A stretch of DNA of 8,794 nt from an uncultured Candidatus Melainabacteria bacterium (GCA_934717745.1 CAKUZB010000018.1:1-8794), one strand, 5' to 3'. Counted from the stretch's first letter, positions 1-7,692 are shown. Numbers and translations are program-made. The notes: a model not told the origin generated them from the letters alone.

Positions 1-209
1 TTTAAATCAACTTTTACAGCAGAACCACTTGAATAGTCAGTATATGTAAATTTTTGTTTGTTCAATGCTTTTGTATAGTCATTTGCAACTTGTTCAGATT
101 CGTCTGCTAAACGAATTTTTGTATTTGAAATTTGTTGAGATTTAAATTCAACATCGTTCATTCTTGATGTGATTGATAATAATCTTGCTTGTGATGCCGA
201 CATACCCAT
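1..209 (-). CDS. Partial small helical protein (5' end only), putative flagellar-regulon gene
   Basis: The first 69 codons are visible; the rest lies beyond the left edge. The protein starts MGMSASQARLLSITSRMND and continues with a polar, Gln/Asn/Lys-rich sequence without signal peptide or membrane segment. It looks helical, probably coiled coil, to about residue 52, followed by a Tyr/Ser-rich stretch. The ATG at 207-209 is chosen over the in-frame ATG at 201-203 because AAGGAG (minus strand, 217-222) lies 7 nt upstream of it. I recall similar short proteins opening with GMxASQARxLxxT in Melainabacteria, usually annotated hypothetical; I cannot check this here. The upstream sigma-28-type promoter suggests late expression with the flagellum. 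An axial, hook-associated or secreted filament-related protein is possible, but that role is inference. Confidence 0.8.
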   Translation of the reverse strand, partial: MGMSASQARLLSITSRMNDVEFKSQQISNTKIRLADESEQVANDYTKALNKQKFTYTDYSSGSAVKVDL

Positions 210-248
210 AAGCCAACTCCTTATTTTACATTTCCCTTACTAATGAGT

Positions 249-276
249 ATATCGACCTAAAAGCATGATAACTTTA
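249..276 (-). promoter_or_regulatory. Sigma-28 (FliA/SigD) type promoter for the gene at 1-209
   Basis: Read on the minus strand, TAAAGTTA (276-269) is followed after 12 nt by GTCGATAT (256-249). Against the enteric FliA consensus TAAAGTTT-N11-GCCGATAA the -35 matches 7/8 and the -10 matches 6/8. Against the Bacillus SigD form TAAA-N15-GCCGATAT it matches 4/4 and 7/8. The spacer is one base longer than either consensus. The predicted start near 242 leaves a leader of about 33 nt containing AAGGAG. A sigma-70 reading, TATACT at 251-246, overlaps the same place but has no convincing -35. Confidence 0.62.
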
Positions 277-316
277 ATCTTTTAGACCTTTTTGTAACAT
301 AACTTTACAATCATAT

Positions 317-350
317 AAAAAGACCTCAAAATTTAACTGAGGTCTTTTTT
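317..350 (-). terminator. Intrinsic terminator of the amylase-like gene
   Basis: A perfect 12-bp inverted repeat (317-328 with 338-349) has a 9-nt loop and begins 5 bp after the stop codon of the gene at 355-4431. On the minus strand the stem core is GACCTCA/TGAGGTC and the run of T at 321-317 follows it. The A-rich arm on the other side would make it work in both directions. It insulates the sigma-28-type gene at 1-209 from amylase-gene transcription. Confidence 0.88.
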
Positions 351-354
351 CAAG

Positions 355-3300
355 TTATTTTGAAATCAATGCTAATTTTGAACCGGTTTCAACATTTTGT
401 TTTTGTTGGTATGGATTTGTTGCAAATTTAAATTGCGGATTATACATTATTCTTGATTTTGAAGATTGTTTTTCAGGTACTGAGTATAAAATTAATGTGC
501 TGTTATACATATCAATTTTATTGTCTTCTCTGAATTTTCCGGTTCTTGTAACATATTGGTAATCTTCTTCATTGTTAAAACGTTTAATGAAATAATTACC
601 TTTATCTTCGCAAACTTTATAAACTGAATTATCTCTGTTATCTGCATTTTTAAAAGTAGTACCTACTTGTAAACCACCTTTTAAACCTACTTTATCATTG
701 TTTGTAGTGTGTAAAGAAATACTATCCAATTTTACATGAGTTGGAACATATTCTGCTTCTTTATCAAGGTTAACGTTATTTGCATTAAATAAAGAAATTG
801 CCATAGCACCATCTGCTGATTGTCTTAAAATTGCAGAAACAGGTTTACCTGTTTTAACATCGTGATGTAAGTCTAAAGTGAACGGTGCACCATCGTTCAA
901 GGCTTTCAATTCCGGACGATTTCTTAGAGCCATTATTTCATTCATTTCATTATAGAAATCTTTAATAAATTGTTTATTATTGTCATTTAACCACTCCCAA
1001 TGAAGAGCATTACGGTTTTGAATATAAACATTTTTGGCTTTTTCTTCGTAACCTGTTAAACCTAATTCATCACCTGCATACATTGTTGGGTTACCAGGTA
1101 AACTTACCAAAAATCCCATCATTGCTTTAAATTTACTCATGCCGGGTTTTAAAATAGTTTCGAATGTAGCATTAAACAATTTACCTTTTTCTTCGTTACT
1201 TATTTTTAATCCATGTTTCTTTTCTGCTTGAGTTAAAACAGATTTGATAGTAACATCAATTGGTTTTGTTCCGAATGCATCTGCTGAAAATTCTTTATCT
1301 AAGAATTTTCCTGATGCTAAATCAGCAACTGATTTACTCAATGCAGAGAATACTTCATCTTTTCGTTGAGAAGGTGGGAAAACTTTACCTAAAGCCTTAC
1401 CAAATCCACCTTTAATAGCATCACCCATTGCAATTGCTTTGTTACTTACTTTGTTGAAATCAATACTATTAATATCGTTGTCAGTAACTTGATTATACAT
1501 TTTGTCTTTCAAAACCGCAGTTGCAATTTTTTTGTGGTTATAATTATCTGCAAAGTTTGTGTGGAACAATTCCATATCTAAAGATAGAGTGTGTAACATT
1601 CTTGGTTTATCGTGGTTTCCAACGAATGTATAAGAATAAAGAATTGAATCTAATGGTGCTGAATTTAAGTAATTATCACCACCTACCATTTTATCAAATA
1701 TTTTACGTTCTCTGCCGTTTTGGTCAATTGAAACACCTGTTGTAATATCTTTGTTAAAGATATTTGCAACATCGGTAAAGAAGTAAGAATAGTTTGCAAT
1801 ACTTGTCATGCCTGCTTCTTGATGTAATTTCATAACAGCATCTTTTGCTGTAGAGAATTTACCTGAATTGTCATGTAAAGCAAATTCGTCTGTAACTTCT
1901 GCAACCATATAAGCATTTGGATTTTCGTCAATAACACCTTTAGAGAAGTTTCTCCAGAAATCTACAACACTTGACCATTCGTCTTTAAAGTTTGCATTAC
2001 CATTTCTTAATGCGTCCATATCAGCAATATCTTTTGCTGCGTCAATACGCCAATCAAGACCTGCGTTGTTTCTATCTACAATCATTTCGGCTAAAGCGAA
2101 ACTGTTTTCATTTAAACCTTGCAAACGTTTTGTTACTGCATTTGTAAGTTTTTCCTTATCTTGAGATGAAATCTTTTTAACCCCTGATTTCAAATGTTTT
2201 ACTAACAAGTTTGCTTCATCTTCCGGAGAATCTGCTAAGATACCCATTGATGCTAAAGTTGTTTCTTCTTTCATTTTGTCATAGTTGTAAGAAACAGTTC
2301 CGTCTTGATTATATTTAACCTCAGATTTTGGTGCTACCGCTTTAACTAATGCGAACTTCACAATATCTTGGTTAACTAAAGGTAAAACATATTTACCGAA
2401 TTTTGAAACTTTATTTCCTTCAAATAATTTTCCACCTAAGTTTTTATTTACTTGTTGCATTACGTCATTTGTAAATGCATATAATTCATTTGTAAATAAA
2501 GTATCCGCTTTTTTATATGAATCTTTATTTTCAGCAGTAACTTGAGGGTTTCCAGCCTTAAACATTTCATATCTGGACATACCAATTTGATTTGCTTTTG
2601 AGGCTCTGTTAGTTATTAAAGAAGAACCTAAAACTGCAACTGTATCATCAGCAAATTCAATTGTATCAAGAGGTAAAGACATTACTGATTGAAGTGTCAA
2701 TTCTTTGTAATCACTTGTAATTTTTGATGTTTTTGATTCATATTCACCGTTAATTACATTTTTCACAATATTTTCAGTAATATCGTTATTTTTTGGAAGT
2801 TCTCCTTTATTTGTTAACTCAGAAATTTGAGCCATTGCTTTTTTAGGGTCAGAACTTACATTTTTCAAAGATTGTGCAACATATTCATTTAAAATATCAT
2901 TTGTTTTTCTTGTCCAATATTTACCTGAATTTACAACATAATCTTGTGCTTCAAAGTTTTTCGCTTTAATTTTTGCTGTTTGATATTCTTTGTCGTGTGG
3001 GTCTAAATTTTCCAAACGTTTTGTATCTGCATGAGAAAATACAAAGTTTAATTTTGCAATATCGGTATTTGCATCCCAAGTTTCAAAACCGTTTTCATAT
3101 TTATCTTCAAGAACGTATGATTCTGATTGAGTTAAGAATTTTGCAGCCAACGGTTGGTCTAGCATAATCTTCTTATCAGCGTTCTTGTTATATGCATTCA
3201 AGTTTTTAACGTTTTTATTATAAATTTTCGGTGCAATTTCGAAAGAATAAGGAACTACAGTATCATTATGATTATTAATATCATAAGCATTTCCTGTATC

Positions 3301-4431
3301 TAATTTATCATAAGATTTGATAAGATTTTTTGTATCTTTTTTATCTGTTTCTGACACTAATCGGCTATCAAAAATTTGAACAAATGTTGGTTTTTTAGAA
3401 TCATATTCAGGATTTTTAGAAGTTTTTATTTGACCGTCTTCACCTTGTTCATACTTGAAAGGTGAGTTTACAATTTTATGTTGTACATAGTCTTTATTTT
3501 TTGCAAAAATCCCCATAGATAAAGGTCCTGATTGCAAACCACTTGCTCTAAACCAGTTATAATAAGGTGATTTTTCACCCCATTTAAGCATGTGTTTAAA
3601 ATGAACACCTTCTAAACCTTCATTTACAAACGCACCGTCTGAAACAAAGTTGATACCATTTTTAAATAATTTCTTTTGTAAAGAAGCATAATTATCAATA
3701 TTGCCAATTGAATTTGACATTTGCATACAGTTTTTATTCCAATAACTGTGCGAAGATAGACTATCATCAGTAAAAATTGGTGTAGAAACAATTCTTGAAT
3801 AGCCTGCCTTTTTCAATTTATCAACATTTGCTTCAATACCCGCTAAATTACCACCCATTTTATTTGAGAAAGTTTTAGTAGCGTATTTTGCCTTTTCTTG
3901 AACATTTTTGTTCAAAGTTGGCTTACCTTTTTCGTCATAAACCCAACCTACTGCGTATGAATCAGGTAATGCCAAAGTCATAGAACCACCTTTTGCAACC
4001 TGAGTTCCATCTTGCATTACAAGGTTAAATTTATCAAAATTACCATTTTTTGAATAGTCGATTACAGAACCTGCATCAACTTGATAGAATGATTTTGAGT
4101 TATCTCTTTTATCAACTAATTTGTATCTGTATGCAAATGGTTCTTTGTTTTCCAAATCGTCATAAGCATACCCCATGTCAATTTTTACACCACCGTTGTT
4201 TAATTTTACTGATTTAACACCTAAATCAGTATTTGTAAGCATTTTATCTACATTATAATTAGCATTTTTATCCTTTTTAACACTAAAAACTTCCAAATAA
4301 CAGTCATACTTATTGCTGTCATGTGGAAAGTTAAATTCATATTCTTGTGTACCATTTTCAGATTTTTTATGGTTAAACCCCTTAAAACTAACCGCTTTAG
4401 CAGGTTTGAAAATGTCAAAATTAACTTTCAT
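355..4431 (-). CDS. Giant GH13 alpha-amylase-family protein with large insertions
   Basis: This 1358-residue protein belongs to glycoside hydrolase family 13, which cleaves or transfers alpha-glucosidic bonds of starch or glycogen. Residues about 193-260 (GGNLAGIEANVDKLKKAGYS, then STPIF) match the first barrel strands. Region I is at 261-271 (D265, N270). Region II, WRIDAAKD, is at 794-801 with nucleophile D797. Region III, VAEV, is at 843-846 with acid/base E845. Region IV, FVGNHDKPR, is at 936-944 with D941. The late motif SLPGNPTMYAGDELG is at 1110-1124, followed by a probable beta-sandwich C domain. About 520 residues separate regions I and II, and 165 separate region IV from the late motif; both are far larger than usual. 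No signal peptide is seen, so it is probably cytoplasmic and may act on glycogen. The N-terminus contains VSFKG (14-18). AAGGA (4438-4442) lies 6 nt before the ATG. The family call is firm; the substrate is unknown. Confidence 0.88.
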   Translation of the reverse strand: MKVNFDIFKPAKAVSFKGFNHKKSENGTQEYEFNFPHDSNKYDCYLEVFSVKKDKNANYNVDKMLTNTDLGVKSVKLNNGGVKIDMGYAYDDLENKEPFAYRYKLVDKRDNSKSFYQVDAGSVIDYSKNGNFDKFNLVMQDGTQVAKGGSMTLALPDSYAVGWVYDEKGKPTLNKNVQEKAKYATKTFSNKMGGNLAGIEANVDKLKKAGYSRIVSTPIFTDDSLSSHSYWNKNCMQMSNSIGNIDNYASLQKKLFKNGINFVSDGAFVNEGLEGVHFKHMLKWGEKSPYYNWFRASGLQSGPLSMGIFAKNKDYVQHKIVNSPFKYEQGEDGQIKTSKNPEYDSKKPTFVQIFDSRLVSETDKKDTKNLIKSYDKLDTGNAYDINNHNDTVVPYSFEIAPKIYNKNVKNLNAYNKNADKKIMLDQPLAAKFLTQSESYVLEDKYENGFETWDANTDIAKLNFVFSHADTKRLENLDPHDKEYQTAKIKAKNFEAQDYVVNSGKYWTRKTNDILNEYVAQSLKNVSSDPKKAMAQISELTNKGELPKNNDITENIVKNVINGEYESKTSKITSDYKELTLQSVMSLPLDTIEFADDTVAVLGSSLITNRASKANQIGMSRYEMFKAGNPQVTAENKDSYKKADTLFTNELYAFTNDVMQQVNKNLGGKLFEGNKVSKFGKYVLPLVNQDIVKFALVKAVAPKSEVKYNQDGTVSYNYDKMKEETTLASMGILADSPEDEANLLVKHLKSGVKKISSQDKEKLTNAVTKRLQGLNENSFALAEMIVDRNNAGLDWRIDAAKDIADMDALRNGNANFKDEWSSVVDFWRNFSKGVIDENPNAYMVAEVTDEFALHDNSGKFSTAKDAVMKLHQEAGMTSIANYSYFFTDVANIFNKDITTGVSIDQNGRERKIFDKMVGGDNYLNSAPLDSILYSYTFVGNHDKPRMLHTLSLDMELFHTNFADNYNHKKIATAVLKDKMYNQVTDNDINSIDFNKVSNKAIAMGDAIKGGFGKALGKVFPPSQRKDEVFSALSKSVADLASGKFLDKEFSADAFGTKPIDVTIKSVLTQAEKKHGLKISNEEKGKLFNATFETILKPGMSKFKAMMGFLVSLPGNPTMYAGDELGLTGYEEKAKNVYIQNRNALHWEWLNDNNKQFIKDFYNEMNEIMALRNRPELKALNDGAPFTLDLHHDVKTGKPVSAILRQSADGAMAISLFNANNVNLDKEAEYVPTHVKLDSISLHTTNNDKVGLKGGLQVGTTFKNADNRDNSVYKVCEDKGNYFIKRFNNEEDYQYVTRTGKFREDNKIDMYNSTLILYSVPEKQSSKSRIMYNPQFKFATNPYQQKQNVETGSKLALISK

Positions 4432-4460
4432 TTTTATTCCTTACACACTATCTTTCTTTA

Positions 4461-4466
4461 ATTATA
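4461..4466 (-). promoter_or_regulatory. Probable -10 element for the amylase-like gene
   Basis: The minus strand reads TATAAT, a perfect sigma-70 -10 hexamer, 29 bp upstream of the amylase start codon. No good -35 hexamer lies 16-18 bp further upstream (best CAAAAT), and no exact TGn extension is present. The placement suits a short leader with the ribosome site at 4438-4442. Confidence 0.45.
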
Positions 4467-4590
4467 AGACAAGTGAAAAAAATATTTTGCTAGGTCATGT
4501 TCCGTTTGTTACAAAATGTTTACACACTTTTATATTTACTTTTTTTAATAGTTAGCCTTTTTTGAAAAAATATGCAAAAATTATATTAGC
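4467..4590 (+). promoter_or_regulatory. Divergent intergenic region expected to hold the motA operon promoter
   Basis: The operon must start somewhere between the divergent amylase gene and motA, but no clear promoter stands out. Weak sigma-70 candidates are TTTACA (4519-4524) with TTTAAT (4544-4549, spacer 19), and TTGTTA (4506-4511) with TTATAT (4530-4535, spacer 18). I see no sigma-28 or sigma-54 pattern here. A 9-mer TTACACACT occurs at 4441-4449 and again at 4520-4528, and could be a paired operator or chance. Confidence 0.3.
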
Positions 4591-4599
4591 AAAGGGGGA
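4591..4599 (+). promoter_or_regulatory. Ribosome binding site that fixes the motA start at GTG 4604
   Basis: AAAGGGGGA ends 4 nt before GTG 4604 and is the only good Shine-Dalgarno sequence at the head of the operon. The longer in-frame reading from TTG 4562 has no such site. It would also add a charged 14-residue leader that MotA proteins do not have. Confidence 0.75.
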
Positions 4600-4603
4600 T
4601 TTT

Positions 4604-5380
4604 GTGAATTTTACTGCAATATTTGCACTATTTTTCGGTGTATCTTTAATTTTTATAAGCCAAAAAATTGACGGAGGTTCGTTAAGTCTTTTAATACAAC
4701 CTGCGGCATTTTGTATCGTTATTGGCGGAACTTTTTGTGCTTCTCTCTTAAATTTTAATTTTGCAACTTTGATTAACGCATTTAAAAATATCAGTCTTGT
4801 TTTTCAAAAACATAACGACAATTCAACTAAAATTATTTCAGAAATAATTCAAATTGCATATTTTGCACGCAGAAACGGTCTTTTTGCAGTTCAAGAAGTT
4901 TTGCAAAATGTGTCTGAACCATTTTTGGCAAGAGGTATTCAACTTGCAATTGACGTAGAGAATCCTTCTTTAGTTTACGATATACTCTCAGCAGAAATTT
5001 CTTATGAAGAAGAGGAAGAATTGATTTCGTCAAGAGTTTTTGAAGCATTAGGTGGATATGCTCCCACCTTTGGGGTTGTCGGTGCAGTAATGGGCTTAAT
5101 CCGTGTAATGCAAGACATCAGAAATCTTGATGTAGTTGGTGTCGGTATAGCAACCGCTTTCGTTGCAACACTTTACGGGGTTGCTTTTGCCAACCTTATA
5201 TTTTTACCGATTGCAGGAAACTTAAAACAAAAAACCAGAGAAAAAATATTGCTAAAAGAAATTATGTTACAAGGAATTATATCTATTCAAATGCAAGAAA
5301 ACCCAACAATTATCGAAGAAAAACTTATAAGTTATTTGAAATTTCACCACAAATCTACTCGATTGGAGGATAGAAGATAG
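4604..5380 (+). CDS. motA: Flagellar motor stator protein MotA
   Basis: At 258 residues this is typical MotA length (about 255-295). Four MotA units wrap around two MotB subunits in the inner membrane to form the ion-driven stator that turns the flagellum. Membrane segments lie at about 3-20, 29-50, 153-173 and 180-203, with a large cytoplasmic loop between the second and third. The signature GGYAPTFGVVGAVMGLIRVM spans 150-169. The two family prolines are P154 (third helix) and P202 (fourth helix). The torque loop has R89/R90 and an acidic run at 135-139. The start is the GTG at 4604; from there the protein begins directly with the first membrane helix, as expected for the family. It is the first gene of a five-gene operon, and its stop codon overlaps the motB start by one base. 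Confidence 0.96.
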   Translation: MNFTAIFALFFGVSLIFISQKIDGGSLSLLIQPAAFCIVIGGTFCASLLNFNFATLINAFKNISLVFQKHNDNSTKIISEIIQIAYFARRNGLFAVQEVLQNVSEPFLARGIQLAIDVENPSLVYDILSAEISYEEEEELISSRVFEALGGYAPTFGVVGAVMGLIRVMQDIRNLDVVGVGIATAFVATLYGVAFANLIFLPIAGNLKQKTREKILLKEIMLQGIISIQMQENPTIIEEKLISYLKFHHKSTRLEDRR

Positions 5381-6015
5381 TGCGAAACGACTACTATTCT
5401 CACTCAAAAGACTATATAAACCGTTGGGTAGTATCCTACGCAGATTTAGTAACCATGCTTTTAGCATTATTTATGGTTTTATTTGCAGTATCTCAAAATG
5501 TTACGAAATATCAAGCAAAAATGATTGCAGAACACCATTTAAACGTGCCGGAAAACCTTGCTGTGGAACAAGTTGAACAATTAGAAGAATTAAAAGCATT
5601 GTTTAGCGAAAATATTTCCAAAAATAAAAATATAACATACCTCAAAGAGAAACGTGGACTTGTTATCAGATTAAATAACTCAGTGCTTTTTGATGAAGGT
5701 TCTGCTATAATAAAAAGTGAAGCGTTAAAAACTATTGACGAAATAATTGATACTATTTCAAAAATAGACAATAATGTACTAGTGGAAGGTCATACAGATT
5801 CCACTCCGATTAGTAATGCTAAATATCCTTCAAACTGGGAATTATCAACGGCAAGAGCAACAAATATCATTGCATACATGCTAAAATCAAAGAAAATTGA
5901 ACCGAAAAGATTATCCGCAGTAGGTTATGGAGAATATATGCCTGTGGCAGATAATACATCAATTGGTGGAAGATTATTGAACCGTAGAGTTGATATAATT
6001 ATTTTGAAAAAGTAA
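5380..6015 (+). CDS. motB: Flagellar motor stator protein MotB
   Basis: MotB (211 residues) is the peptidoglycan-anchored stator partner of MotA. A short cytoplasmic tail precedes one membrane helix (about 16-38) with WVVSYADLVTMLLALF; D22 is the conserved ion-carrying aspartate. A plug/linker region (about 40-85) leads to an OmpA-type peptidoglycan-binding domain (about 92-211). In that domain GHTD (137-140), WELSTARA (153-160) and NRRVD (201-205) are the binding signatures. The YADL helix resembles proton-type MotB of Bacillus more than sodium-type PomB, so a proton motor is likely but not proven. The start is GTG 5380, overlapping the motA stop by one base, with GGAGGA at 5365-5370. The protein is shorter than MotB of Bacillus (about 260) and E. 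coli (308), mainly through a compact linker. Confidence 0.95.
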   Translation: MRNDYYSHSKDYINRWVVSYADLVTMLLALFMVLFAVSQNVTKYQAKMIAEHHLNVPENLAVEQVEQLEELKALFSENISKNKNITYLKEKRGLVIRLNNSVLFDEGSAIIKSEALKTIDEIIDTISKIDNNVLVEGHTDSTPISNAKYPSNWELSTARATNIIAYMLKSKKIEPKRLSAVGYGEYMPVADNTSIGGRLLNRRVDIIILKK

Positions 6016-6030
6016 AATTTGGAGATTACC

Positions 6031-6654
6031 ATGGCAAAACCAAACAACAATAAAGATATGAAACCAAAAGAAAATAATGAACTTGTAAAAGTACCTTTAG
6101 ACAACAATCTAAAGTTAGTTTTAATCAATATTTTATCAACAGTATTGATTTGCGTACTTTTAATCGGCGTAAATTATTTTCTACAAGATAACTTATTAAA
6201 CAAAAAATTGGCAGACATTTCAACGGAACAAAACCCTGACGAAGATGTCGTTACAGAAGATGAAGAAGTTCAAAAAGGTATTATTGTTGATTTAGGCGAT
6301 TTTATTTTAAACTTGAACGACCAATCTCAAAAGAAATATTTGAAAGTTAACGTAGCATTGGAACTTACAAGAATTCCTACAGACTACGATTTTTCAAAAC
6401 CACCTGAAAAGAAAAGTGGTCATGGTTCTGACGATGAAGACCCAATGAAAATGATTGAATTAGAAATGGCTCAATATAAACCTGCTATTAGAGATGCAGT
6501 TATAAGTAACTTTTCAAGCAAAACTGCTGATGAAGTTTCTACCGCAGCAGGAAAAGAACTTGTAAAAGAACAAATTACAGAAGACGTAAATGCAATTTTT
6601 GCAGGCGAACGTGAAGTAATCAGAGTAAGTTTCGGACAATTCATTATTCAATAA
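6031..6654 (+). CDS. fliL: Flagellar basal body-associated protein FliL
   Basis: FliL (207 residues) is a single-pass inner-membrane protein that surrounds or stabilises the stator at the basal body. A charged cytoplasmic tail (1-27) is followed by a membrane helix (about 28-50), an acidic linker (about 64-80) and the periplasmic FliL domain (about 82-207). That domain starts with IIVDLGDFILNLND and ends in the typical VIRVSFGQFIIQ, which closes the protein. A charged loop at about 121-140 (PPEKKSG, then GSDDEDP) looks like an insertion in the domain. ATG 6031 is chosen because GGAGA (6021-6025) precedes it; the upstream in-frame TTG at 6019 has no ribosome site and overlaps that motif. It lies 15 bp after motB and 9 bp before fliM, the usual fliL-fliM order. 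Confidence 0.92.
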   Translation: MAKPNNNKDMKPKENNELVKVPLDNNLKLVLINILSTVLICVLLIGVNYFLQDNLLNKKLADISTEQNPDEDVVTEDEEVQKGIIVDLGDFILNLNDQSQKKYLKVNVALELTRIPTDYDFSKPPEKKSGHGSDDEDPMKMIELEMAQYKPAIRDAVISNFSSKTADEVSTAAGKELVKEQITEDVNAIFAGEREVIRVSFGQFIIQ

Positions 6655-6663
6655 TGAGGTAAA

Positions 6664-7692
6664 ATGACAGATTATCAAGGACAAACAAATAATTATTCAA
6701 TGTCCACATCAGGTACAAGCGATGTGGATTTGAGTGTGTTTGCAGATGAATCTTCAGATGCTTTAAGAAAAGGTTATAAGTTATACAACTTTAGACGACC
6801 TGATAAATTCTCAAAAGAACATTTGAGAGCATTGCAAGACGTTCATAGAGAATTTTCACGTCAATTATCTCTAGTTTTAACAGCATATTTACGTATGCGT
6901 ATTGAGATTGAAGTTGTTTCAACCGACCAATTAACTTACGATGAATTTATTCGTTCAATGCCATCACCCATGACCGTTGGTATTTTTGAATTGAATCCAT
7001 TACCTGGACAAATTCTTTTGGGCGTAAGTTTTGAAATTTTATCAGTGATTGTAGATAGAATGCTTGGCGGACTAGGTTTGAGCGAAAACCGTCAAAGAGA
7101 ACTTACAGATATTGAAGAAGCCTTGGCTAAAAAAGTTATTGAAAGAATTGTTAAAAACTTAGAAACAGCATGGAGTAATATCGTTCCGGTTCAGGGACAA
7201 GTTGTTGGCTTAGATAACAATTATCAAACAGTACAAGTTGCGGCAACCGGTGAAATTGTTGCATTGATTACATTTGAAATACAAATTGCAGGAAAACATT
7301 TTGGTTTAATGTCATTGTGCTTCCCATATCCGGTATTAGAAACAGTTTTGGCAAACTTATCAACTCAACATATTTTCCAAGCAAAAGGTATTATTGCTAC
7401 GACAGAAGAACGTCAAAAGATGATTCAAAAATTGAATACCTCAAACGTTGATTTAAGTGTAATTTTTGATCCTACAGATATTACACTCGGAGAGTTTTTA
7501 GACCTTAAAGAGGGCGATATAATAAAACTAGAGACAAGAACTACTGATGATTTAATTGTAAAAGTAAACGGAGAGAAAAAATATTTTGCTCGCCCAGGAA
7601 CTTTGAACAACAAAGTTAGCGTAAAAATTACAGAAGAATACGATCATCAAAAAGATTTATTGAAACACTATTATGATAAAGATAAACTATAA
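6664..7692 (+). CDS. fliM: Flagellar motor switch protein FliM
   Basis: FliM (342 residues, normal length) forms the middle of the cytoplasmic C-ring, linking the FliG ring to FliN and normally receiving CheY-P to reverse rotation. The hallmark YNFRRPDKFSKEHLRALQDVH is at 41-61. The CheC-like middle domain spans about 45-235 with MLGG at 133-136 and the ITFEIQIAGKHFGLMSLCFP stretch. A SpoA (FliMN_C) domain occupies about 255-327 (DITLGEFLDLKEGDIIKLE). The expected N-terminal CheY-binding peptide, LSQxEIDALL, is absent; residues 1-35 are polar and Ser/Thr-rich with only a weak DALRKG echo (32-37). GAGGT (6656-6660) sits only 3 nt before the ATG, which is close. The gene lies 9 bp after fliL and 15 bp before fliN. 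Confidence 0.95.
   Translation: MTDYQGQTNNYSMSTSGTSDVDLSVFADESSDALRKGYKLYNFRRPDKFSKEHLRALQDVHREFSRQLSLVLTAYLRMRIEIEVVSTDQLTYDEFIRSMPSPMTVGIFELNPLPGQILLGVSFEILSVIVDRMLGGLGLSENRQRELTDIEEALAKKVIERIVKNLETAWSNIVPVQGQVVGLDNNYQTVQVAATGEIVALITFEIQIAGKHFGLMSLCFPYPVLETVLANLSTQHIFQAKGIIATTEERQKMIQKLNTSNVDLSVIFDPTDITLGEFLDLKEGDIIKLETRTTDDLIVKVNGEKKYFARPGTLNNKVSVKITEEYDHQKDLLKHYYDKDKL

Noticed and set aside
1521..3167. Plus-strand open frames inside the amylase gene (for example 1521-1745 and 2973-3167)
   Set aside because: They are antisense to a continuous, family-matching 1358-codon gene, have no ribosome sites or recognisable protein features, and arise from low GC.
4441..4528. TTACACACT repeated at 4441-4449 and 4520-4528 as an operator pair
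   Set aside because: A 9-mer twice in an AT-rich intergenic stretch is weak evidence, neither copy is palindromic, and spacing to either promoter is undefined.
4562..4603. Longer motA beginning at TTG 4562 (14 extra residues)
   Set aside because: No ribosome site precedes TTG 4562, the extra residues are charged and absent from MotA proteins, and GTG 4604 has a strong AGGGGG site and starts right at the first membrane helix.
6019..6030. fliL start at TTG 6019
   Set aside because: It overlaps the GGAGA ribosome site that serves ATG 6031, and has no site of its own.
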